Notes under the pieces: model-generated | What the model was told of the DNA's origin: nothing | Databases searched by the model: none | The model's input: the letters and a program-made list of their open reading frames with translations, nothing else | Shown here: piece by piece, positions 6,455-12,738 of the stretch | Layout of the letters: the number at the start of each line of letters is the position of its first letter | How positions within the stretch are numbered: the stretch's first letter is position 1 | From: GCA-2684655 sp051278165 | GTDB lineage: Bacteria; Planctomycetota; UBA1135; UBA2386 | Direction of reading: 5' to 3' | Assembly (NCBI GenBank): GCA_051278165.1 | Contig: JBNMNW010000141.1 | Location: 1-14,031, forward strand | Length of the DNA: 14,031 nucleotides | Program-made: the position numbers and the translations under genes

Positions 6455-9370
6455 ATGAGGGGAGAGTCCAGGGAAGATAAGTTCCGTAGTTGGGGTCTTG
6501 TCACTGTCGCGTTGTTGCTCAGTGCGTGCGGTGGTGGCGGTGGCGGCAGCGGCATCGTGCCGACGGCGCCGGGCAGCGTGACCTACGCAACGAATCCTGC
6601 CGTCTACCCGTTGGGCAGCGCCTCGACGAACACGCCGGCGGTCAACGGCGGCGCCGTGGATCGCTACTCGATCAACCCGGAACTGCCAGCTGGGTTGACG
6701 TTCGATACGTCTACGGGCGTCATCGCCGGCACGCCAACAGCGATCACCGCGCAGGCGACCTATCGGGTCACGGCGACCAACGAACTCGGTAGCGCGTCGG
6801 CGGACCTGGTGCTCAAGGTGGTCGATGCGCTACCCGTCATCAGCTACTCGCCGACCACGATCTCTGTCGTTGGTGGTGTGCTGATTACGACCTTGACCCC
6901 GACGAGCACCGGTGGCGTCGCGACGTCGCACGCAGTGTCGCCAGCGCTACCGCTCGGCATCGCACTCAATGCAGCGAATGGGGTGATCTCGGGAACCCCG
7001 ACGACACTTGCTGCGCAGTCGGACTACACGATCACCGCTAGTAACGAAGGTGGTTCGGACACGAACGTGCTGACGATCACCGTGACGGCGCCGCCGCTGG
7101 CCGTCACGTTGCAGCCAGCTGTTGACACCGTCGTCACTGGCGCGGTCGCGAGTTTCACGGCCGCGGCTTCCGGCACGGGGATCTTGGCTTACCAGTGGTT
7201 GAAGGAAGGAGCGTCCATCGGCGGTGCGACCAGCGTCAGCTACACGACGCCGGTCACGACATCGGTCGATGATGGCGCGCGGTATCAACTGAGCGCAACC
7301 GATACGTTTGGCACCACCGTGCTGACTGATGCGGCGATGCTCGGTGTTGTCGGCGGCTCGTTCACGGCGGGCACATCCCTGCCAAGCGCGCGGTCGCAGC
7401 ATACGGCGACGACGTTGAGCGATGGCTCTGTGCTGGTCGCTGGTGGCTACACTGGGGTTGGTCCAAGTAGCGTGACCGTGACGGCGCTGCGCTACAGTTC
7501 TGTGTCGGGCACGTTCCCGACCACGGGTTCCATGGCGGTGACGCGTGCGCAACAGGTCGCCATGCGGCTGTTCGATGGTCGGATCTTGATGAGTGGCACT
7601 ACGGTCGCGGTCTCGGCGGCGGAATTGTATGACCCAACTGTAGGGACGTTCTCGGCGACCACCGGTGTCCAGGCAGTGGCGCGCCGCTACCACACGGCGA
7701 CGCGGCTTCCGGATGGGCGCGTGCTGTTGGTTGGCGGCGACGACGGTGGGGCGCTGGCAACGGCGGAACTGTTCGATCCAGTTGCCGGAACGTTTACGGC
7801 GACCGGCTCGATGGCGACCGCGCGGCATTCGCACACGGCAACGTTACTGGCCGACGGCACGGTGCTGGTGACCGGCGGCGAGACCGCGACTGCCACGGCT
7901 GAGGTCTACGATTCCGTCGCCGGCACGTTCTCGGTGACCGGCTCGATGGCAACCGCGCGCTTGCGTCATTTCGCCGCGTTGCTTGCCGATGGTCGCGTGC
8001 TGGTCGGTGCTGGCGATAACGGCAGCAACGTCGTCGCTACGGTCGAGATCTACGACCCGAGTGTGGGCACGTTCTCGTCGACTGGCTCGATGACGACAGC
8101 TCGCGATCGCGCCCAGGCGCAGCGCCTAGCCAACGGTCGCGTTGTCGTTGTCGGCGGTGAAGACAGTTCGAACGTTGGCTTGAGCTCGTTCGAAGTGTTC
8201 GATCCAGCTAGCGATCAATGGTTCGCCGTTGGCAGCATGGCGACCGCTCGCTCACACCTCGCGCTCGCGGCACTGCCGGATGGTCGATGGCTAGTTCCTG
8301 GTGGCGAGTTGGCCAGCGCGCCGATGACCTCGACCGAGATCTTTGATCCGGAGCATCCGTCGCCGGAGACGTTTGTGTCGGCCGACACGATGAACGAGGC
8401 GCGCACGCAAGGGTCGATCGCGTTGTTGTCGAACGGCCAGGTGCTCTATGCAGGGGGCACGGATGGTGGCATTACCGGAACGGATACGGCGGAACTCTAC
8501 AACGCGCAGACCGATAGTTGGGCTGCGACGGGCAGTCTCGGCACCGCCCGTTCGGATGCTGTCGCGATCACGTTGCCGAACGGCAAGGTGCTGATCGCGG
8601 CCGGTCGCACCAACCTGTTCACGCCGACGGCAGCAGCCGAGCTGTATGACCAAGCAGTGGGAACGTTTGCTGCAACCGGTTCGCTCGCCGAAGCGCGCCT
8701 GGGCTTGACTGGCACGCTGTTGGGCACGGGCAAGGTCCTGGTGGCAGGCGGGCAATCGCTGTCGAGCACGCTTTTGACCACCGAACTCTATGATGCGACG
8801 GCGGGCACGTTCGCGAGCAGCGGCAGCATGGCAACCGCACGCCGCTATCACAGTGCGGTTCGACTTGGCGATGGCAGGGTGCTGATGATTGGCGGTCTAG
8901 ATGGGGCGGGCTCGCAGTTGGCGTCATGCGAACTCTACGATCCAGTTGCTGGCACGTTCAGTGCAACTGGGACCATGGCTACGGCACGCGGTTACTCGGT
9001 GGCGACTCTGCTCACGAACGGCAAGGTGCTGGCGGTCGGCGGTGGCACGCTGTTCGCGGCGACTGCGACAGCCGAACTGTATGATCCGACTGCGGCAACG
9101 TGGTCGGCGACCGGCTCGCTCAACCAAGCACGGCGCCAGCCCGCTATGGCAGTGTTGCCAAGTGGCGGCGTGATCGTCGCCGGTGGCTTCGGGGATCCGG
9201 GGTCGGCCTTGAATAGTGCCGAGGTCTACAATGTCACCGCCGGCACGTTCGCGACGATCAGTAACATGCTCGCGGCGCGTCCATACGCGCAGGCTCGCCT
9301 GCTGCCGAGCACTGGCCGTCTGTTGCTCGTCGGCGACGCCGGCAATGGCACGTCAGAACTGTTCCGCTAG
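6455..9370 (+). CDS. Kelch-repeat lipoprotein with N-terminal Ig-like domains
   Basis: This 971-residue protein is a predicted surface or periplasmic lipoprotein. A basic N-terminus is followed by the hydrophobic stretch WGLVTVALLLSAC with lipobox LSAC and acylation site Cys25, then six glycines (26-31) as a flexible tether. Two putative-Ig (He_PIG-like) domains span about 41-124 and 125-212, each with the LPAGLTFDTSTGVIAGTP-type signature. A third Ig-like domain (213-299) contains YQWLKEG. Residues 301-971 are 14 kelch/galactose-oxidase-type units of about 45-53 residues, with the pattern TFSATGSMATAR, then DGRVLVxGG, then TAELYDPxAG. Such units form beta-propeller blades, so the protein is probably a tethered adhesion or ligand-binding protein; no catalytic residues are evident. 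No clear Shine-Dalgarno precedes the ATG, but the lipoprotein signal follows it directly. The gene ends with tandem TAG TAG codons. Ligand unknown. Confidence 0.9.
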   Translation: MRGESREDKFRSWGLVTVALLLSACGGGGGGSGIVPTAPGSVTYATNPAVYPLGSASTNTPAVNGGAVDRYSINPELPAGLTFDTSTGVIAGTPTAITAQATYRVTATNELGSASADLVLKVVDALPVISYSPTTISVVGGVLITTLTPTSTGGVATSHAVSPALPLGIALNAANGVISGTPTTLAAQSDYTITASNEGGSDTNVLTITVTAPPLAVTLQPAVDTVVTGAVASFTAAASGTGILAYQWLKEGASIGGATSVSYTTPVTTSVDDGARYQLSATDTFGTTVLTDAAMLGVVGGSFTAGTSLPSARSQHTATTLSDGSVLVAGGYTGVGPSSVTVTALRYSSVSGTFPTTGSMAVTRAQQVAMRLFDGRILMSGTTVAVSAAELYDPTVGTFSATTGVQAVARRYHTATRLPDGRVLLVGGDDGGALATAELFDPVAGTFTATGSMATARHSHTATLLADGTVLVTGGETATATAEVYDSVAGTFSVTGSMATARLRHFAALLADGRVLVGAGDNGSNVVATVEIYDPSVGTFSSTGSMTTARDRAQAQRLANGRVVVVGGEDSSNVGLSSFEVFDPASDQWFAVGSMATARSHLALAALPDGRWLVPGGELASAPMTSTEIFDPEHPSPETFVSADTMNEARTQGSIALLSNGQVLYAGGTDGGITGTDTAELYNAQTDSWAATGSLGTARSDAVAITLPNGKVLIAAGRTNLFTPTAAAELYDQAVGTFAATGSLAEARLGLTGTLLGTGKVLVAGGQSLSSTLLTTELYDATAGTFASSGSMATARRYHSAVRLGDGRVLMIGGLDGAGSQLASCELYDPVAGTFSATGTMATARGYSVATLLTNGKVLAVGGGTLFAATATAELYDPTAATWSATGSLNQARRQPAMAVLPSGGVIVAGGFGDPGSALNSAEVYNVTAGTFATISNMLAARPYAQARLLPSTGRLLLVGDAGNGTSELFR
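7355..9370 (+). repeat. Fourteen tandem kelch-unit coding repeats
   Basis: Fourteen consecutive in-frame units of roughly 135-160 bases encode the propeller part of the kelch lipoprotein. Starts are marked by GSFTAG, TFPTTG, TFSATTG, TFTATG, TFSVTG, TFSSTG, QWFAVG, TFVSAD, SWAATG, TFAATG, TFASSG, TFSATGT, TWSATG and TFATIS. Units 4 and 5 share an identical 15-base stretch (7801-7815 and 7936-7950) exactly 135 bases apart, a trace of unit duplication. The others have diverged more at the DNA level. The last unit is shorter, ending TSELFR. Confidence 0.85.
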
Positions 9371-9387
9371 TAGTCTGACGTACACCA

Positions 9388-9976
9388 CTAATTGCTGTGG
9401 CCGACAATCGTGCCGTTGGTTGCCCCCGCTGGCAGGTCGAACGGCCCGAGCCTCTGCTTCTTGCCGTCGACAATGATGCGGCCCTGCACGTTGCACTGTG
9501 AAGCGACCATCGTCGCCGGTGCGGCCGCGTCCCATAAAGCCCTCGCTTCTAGCGCTCAGTTGCATGCCACTAAGCGGACGACCTGCCGAGTCGACCACGG
9601 TGCCGGTGACCTTGATGGCGCGCAACATCGGCACATCACCAAGGTCGACCTTCGTGCCTGCCACTGGTTGTTGCCAGCGTGCAACCCGTGATACGTAGCC
9701 GGGCTTCGCGATGCGAACCGCGATGGTGTCGGTCCAGTCATCGTGGCTTGTGGCTAGCTCAAACGCACCTGCGGTATCGCTGTGGCTCATCGCAAGATCC
9801 GCGTCAGTCCACGGGGCACGCAAGCTGTCTGCGTCAGCCTCTGTACGTATTTGCACCGAGCAGTCGGCGAGAGCAGAACCGTTCTTTGCCAACACGCAGC
9901 GGCCCAGAACTTCGAACGTGTTGGCAGGCGCCGTTACGGTTTCGCCGGGGTCGGAACCGGAATCGGACCCTACGTG
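9388..9976 (-). pseudogene. Remnant of a carboxypeptidase-regulatory-like domain protein (5' truncated, frameshifted)
   Basis: Minus-strand sequence just behind the kinase stop reads as a carboxypeptidase regulatory-like (beta-sandwich) domain. One unit is FEVLGRCVLAKNGSALADCSVQ and a second is VTGTVVDSAGRPLSGMQLSA followed by GDDGRF. The frame is open only back to a stop at 9979, and no ATG is present. The first GTG (9895) would cut off the first strand of the domain, so the N-terminal part appears lost. Near 9497-9503 the sense switches by one base: the original frame degenerates into Arg/His-rich text, while the other frame continues as CNVQGRIIVDGKKQ, then GPFDLPAG, and ends at TAG (9388-9390) with a natural-looking C-terminus. 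This fits a one-base insertion (or two-base loss) in a formerly intact gene. A sequencing error explains the frameshift but not the missing start. Expression by reinitiation after the kinase cannot be excluded. Confidence 0.68.
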
Positions 9977-12321
9977 CTACGCGCGCGGTCCTCTGTCGAT
10001 CCTTGCAGATCACAGATCGCTTGGGCGAGGTGCTTGGCTAAGATCGGCTTCGTCATCAGTCGGTTGACGCCGGCCTCGGTCGCTTCATCGCACGTCTTGG
10101 TGTCCATGAACCCCGAACACAGCATGATTGGTAGTTCTGCGCGGATCTCACGGATGACTCTGGTCGACTCGATGCCGTTAAGTCCGGGCATGTCCAAGTC
10201 GGTGATGTATGCGTGGAAGCGATCGGGAGTTTGGCGAACGGCTTCGACGGCCTGCCGCGGATCTTCCATCGCGGTGACTTCAAACCCCAAGCGCTCCAGG
10301 CCGCGTTTTAGCACCCGCAACAAGTTCGGTTCATCGTCGACCAAGAGCACGTGCAAGCCCTGGCCAGATGGTGTCGAGATCTTTACGGCAGATGGTCGCT
10401 CGTCATTCTTGCTCGGCGGAAGGTAGACGCGGAACGTGGTGCCGGTGCCGACCTTGCTCTCGACATCAATTGCGCCTTCGTGCGTCGTGACGATGCCGTG
10501 CACGACGGATAGGCCAAGGCCGGTGCCCTGACCACTTGCTTTGGTCGTGAAGAATGGCTCGAAGATGTGACCGCGCTGTTCGTCGCTGATACCATCGCCA
10601 TCATCACAGATCTCCAGGATCGCATACACTGCGTCGGCGGGGACGCCGGGGGCTGCCGTCATGTGTGCAGGCATCGCACCGCTGGTTAAGCGGAAGCTCA
10701 CGTGGCCAGCCCCCTCACCGACTGCGTGCCAAGCGTTGGTGCCCAAATTTACCAGCACCTGATGTAGTTGTTCGGGGTCTGCGAACGTGATGGGTATGCC
10801 TAAGTCTATCTGGCTTGTGATCGTGATGCGTTGTGGCGTCGTCGAACGAACCATTCGCACGGCTTCTTCGACAATGGGCCCGAGTTCGACCTGCTGACGC
10901 GCTGGCGCTTCTTCCCGGCTGAACGACAGGACCTGTCGGACGAGCGAGCCAGCGCGCTTGCTCGCTTTGCTGATCTCGGTCAGTGATTCGACAATGGGTG
11001 GTTCGTCGGTAGCCATCAGTGCTTGTTCGACATTGCCACCAATGATGCTAAGGATGTTGTTGAAGTCATGCGCAATGCCACCGGCGAGCGTGCCCAGTGC
11101 TTCGATGCGTTCGAGTTGGCTGAGTCGTTGTTTCAGCAAGTCGCGTTCTTCTTCGGCTTGCCTGTTCGCTGTGATGTCGACGTGGCAACCAACGAATCGT
11201 GTCGGCTTGCCCGCTTCGTTGCGGCTGATCTCGCCGCGCACATAGATCCAACGATAGGAACCGTCCCTGTGCTTGAAGCGGAACTCGGTCGTGTATTCCG
11301 CCGTCAGTCCGTTGATGTGATTGTTGACCGCGAGCATCGCTGATTCGAGGTCCTCGGGGTGCACGCGTGACCGCCACTCTTCAAAGTCGTCAGGAAGCTC
11401 GTGCGGTTCGTAACCGATCTGAGCCTTCCACTCGGCGCTGAAGATGACGGTGTTGTTGCTTAGGTCCCAGTGCCAGAACCCAACTTGGCTAGCGCGTGCC
11501 GCAATATCGGTGCGTAGCTTGTTCTCACGCAATGCGTCTTCAAACGCGCGTCGTTCGCTGGTGTCGCGATTGAACGAGACAATGCATGGCTTGCCGTCGA
11601 TGGTTGCTGTGCGTGCCGATACTTCGACCGGAAACTCGCTGCCGTCGCGGCGCCGATGCGTCGCTTTGAATGTGATGTCGCCCTTCTTGTTCAGCGTATC
11701 GATTCGATGCTTGACGAGTTTTGCGTCCTCTTGCACATCCAGATCATCGATGAACATCGTCAGCAGCTCCTCGCGCGTGTAGCCGTGGGAATCTGCCGCC
11801 TTCGTATTCGCATCCAGAATACGGCCGATGTCTTCCTGTGAGCCCGACAGCAAGAATACGGCGTCGGGCGCGGCTTCGAAGAACTGGCGGTAGCGATCCT
11901 CGCTCGCACGCAGCGCCGCTGTTGCGAGTCGCGCCTCGGTCACGTCTTCGTGGGATAGCATGACGCAGCGGTTGCCGTCTACTGCGATGACCTGGGCGTG
12001 GATCAGACAGCGGTACGGTCGGTAGGTGCTGTCCGCTTTCGTCGCGTTGCAGGCGACTTCTAGATCAAAGTATTCCGTCGCGGAGCCAAATAGGTGGTCG
12101 ATTGCTGCGTCCAACTCGGACGCATCTGTTATCGCGCTGCTGTTCTCACTGCACGCGGTGCGGTAGTTGTCGCCGACAGAGACTGCGATCGGCAGTGGTG
12201 ATCCGTTGCGTCGCCAAGATTCGTTGGTCCAGACAACTTCGCCGGCAGCATCGATGATGCACGCCTGTCCATCCGTTGGGGCGTGTTCTTGCTCAGGCTT
12301 CGATTGGCTCGGGATGCTCAT
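9970..12321 (-). CDS. Hybrid sensor histidine kinase with three PAS domains and C-terminal receiver
   Basis: The 783-residue protein has no signal peptide or membrane segment, so it is a cytoplasmic sensor. Order of domains: a weak PAS (about 17-128), a PAS/PAC (139-257, with RYRQFFEAAPDAVFLL and RRDGSEFPVEVS), a PAS_3-like domain with PAC (275-386, GFWHWD, YRWIYVRGEI), then the dimerisation/phosphoacceptor box LGTLAGGIAHDFNN with His418. The ATPase domain (about 510-635) has N-box N525/N529, DDGDGIS at 573-579, FEPFFTTK and GQGTGLGLS. A receiver (about 655-775) has acid pair D662/D663, phosphoacceptor D708 (DLDMPG), S736 and K758, so all catalytic residues are present. The HDFNN box is typical of kinases that often carry several PAS domains and a fused receiver. 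No separate response regulator is nearby, so the output path is unknown. It probably signals by phosphorelay in response to a PAS-sensed cue. Spacing before the ATG shows no strong Shine-Dalgarno. Confidence 0.93.
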   Translation of the reverse strand: MSIPSQSKPEQEHAPTDGQACIIDAAGEVVWTNESWRRNGSPLPIAVSVGDNYRTACSENSSAITDASELDAAIDHLFGSATEYFDLEVACNATKADSTYRPYRCLIHAQVIAVDGNRCVMLSHEDVTEARLATAALRASEDRYRQFFEAAPDAVFLLSGSQEDIGRILDANTKAADSHGYTREELLTMFIDDLDVQEDAKLVKHRIDTLNKKGDITFKATHRRRDGSEFPVEVSARTATIDGKPCIVSFNRDTSERRAFEDALRENKLRTDIAARASQVGFWHWDLSNNTVIFSAEWKAQIGYEPHELPDDFEEWRSRVHPEDLESAMLAVNNHINGLTAEYTTEFRFKHRDGSYRWIYVRGEISRNEAGKPTRFVGCHVDITANRQAEEERDLLKQRLSQLERIEALGTLAGGIAHDFNNILSIIGGNVEQALMATDEPPIVESLTEISKASKRAGSLVRQVLSFSREEAPARQQVELGPIVEEAVRMVRSTTPQRITITSQIDLGIPITFADPEQLHQVLVNLGTNAWHAVGEGAGHVSFRLTSGAMPAHMTAAPGVPADAVYAILEICDDGDGISDEQRGHIFEPFFTTKASGQGTGLGLSVVHGIVTTHEGAIDVESKVGTGTTFRVYLPPSKNDERPSAVKISTPSGQGLHVLLVDDEPNLLRVLKRGLERLGFEVTAMEDPRQAVEAVRQTPDRFHAYITDLDMPGLNGIESTRVIREIRAELPIMLCSGFMDTKTCDEATEAGVNRLMTKPILAKHLAQAICDLQGSTEDRARST

Positions 12322-12367
12322 GCGGCCGTCGAAGAGGTGAGTGGCCTAGGCAGGTGTCGTCGGGGGG

Positions 12368-12380
12368 ACTGTGTCACAGT
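12368..12380. promoter_or_regulatory. Perfect inverted repeat ACTGTG-T-CACAGT, possible operator
   Basis: Six-base arms flank a single T in a perfect palindrome centred 53 bases before the kinase start. The core TGTG/CACA recalls CRP/FNR-type half-sites but without their six-base spacer, so no regulator is assigned. Its position suits an operator or leader element of the kinase gene. Confidence 0.4.
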
Positions 12381-12406
12381 GTCTGTTGCATCGGAACATT
12401 CAGGGC

Positions 12407-12426
12407 GCTGTTCTGATAAAGAACGC
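12407..12426. other. Short hairpin GC(T)GTTCT-GATAA-AGAACGC
   Basis: GTTCT and AGAAC pair around the loop GATAA, and two further G-C pairs extend the stem past one bulged T. It lies 86-105 bases before the kinase start and could fold in that gene's leader RNA. There is no adjoining U-run on either strand that would make a standard terminator. Confidence 0.3.
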
Positions 12427-12502
12427 TAACGGTTTTGGTGCTGTTTCCCACGTTCGGGCTATCCCTCGGGGAATGCCCTGACGTTTATGATCTGCTTGAT
12501 CG

Positions 12503-12515
12503 CACTTAAAAAGTG
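12503..12515. promoter_or_regulatory. Perfect AT-rich inverted repeat CACTT-AAA-AAGTG
   Basis: Five-base arms surround three A residues in the most AT-rich patch of the divergent region, roughly midway between the two genes. The form fits a small dimeric-regulator site, but the arms are short and chance is possible. Confidence 0.3.
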
Positions 12516-12598
12516 GACCTGAACCTAGCTGGTGCGGTGCCCTGCCCAATACCTGCACGATGCCTTCCCGATGCTGACATGAAGTCGATGCGATCTCG

Positions 12599-12611
12599 CA
12601 GCGACTCGCTG
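12599..12611. promoter_or_regulatory. Perfect inverted repeat CAGCGA-C-TCGCTG
   Basis: Six-base arms surround a single C, the same geometry as the 12368 repeat but with a different sequence. It lies about 130 bases before the glycosyltransferase start. Possible operator; no regulator can be named. Confidence 0.35.
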
Positions 12612-12650
12612 TCTGAGCGCTTCTGGTGCTAGCGACATGATCATTGGCGA

Positions 12651-12664
12651 TTTGGCTGGCCAAA
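12651..12664. promoter_or_regulatory. Perfect inverted repeat TTTGGC-TG-GCCAAA
   Basis: Six-base arms surround a TG spacer about 75 bases upstream of the glycosyltransferase start, a plausible operator position for that gene. TTGGC/GCCAA half-sites occur at several regulator families, so the sequence alone does not identify one. Confidence 0.4.
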
Positions 12665-12727
12665 GTTCTGTTGTTGCGAATGGTTCGATCGCATTTGGTG
12701 GCAATGCGCCGGCCGTGATGTTGCACT

Positions 12728-12733
12728 AGAAGG
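12728..12733 (+). promoter_or_regulatory. Ribosome binding site AGAAGG of the glycosyltransferase gene
   Basis: AGAAGG ends five bases before the ATG at 12739, good Shine-Dalgarno spacing. It supports this ATG as the start rather than an internal one. Confidence 0.6.
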
Positions 12734-12738
12734 CATCC

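Larger units (their letters stand above)
12322..12738. promoter_or_regulatory. 417-base divergent non-coding region rich in short inverted repeats
   Basis: No convincing gene lies here on either strand. The frames that cross it read as Arg/Gln/His-rich text and run antisense into the glycosyltransferase gene. The region separates head-to-head kinase and glycosyltransferase starts and must hold their promoters. It contains several short inverted repeats, listed separately, plus an AT-richer patch around 12480-12515 that stands out from the GC-rich surroundings. No confident sigma-70 boxes were found. A small RNA or riboswitch cannot be excluded, but none is recognisable. Confidence 0.5.

Noticed and set aside
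6289..6555. N-terminal extension of the 4861-6288 gene to an ATG at 6555
   Set aside because: The extension is proline-rich antisense text of the kelch gene start, and a GGAG site plus signal peptide mark 6288.
6947..7834. Minus-strand frame of 295 codons antisense to the kelch gene
   Set aside because: Arg/His-rich antisense translation of a repetitive Ser/Thr/Ala/Gly-rich coding region; no independent support.
9353..9895. The 180-codon minus-strand frame taken as an intact gene
   Set aside because: The GTG start would cut into a domain that continues upstream, and the last 40 or so codons lose protein sense, while another frame continues it. It is better treated as a remnant.
9782..10426. 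Plus-strand frame of 214 codons opposite the kinase receiver domain
   Set aside because: Antisense to invariant receiver residues; the translation has no recognisable features.
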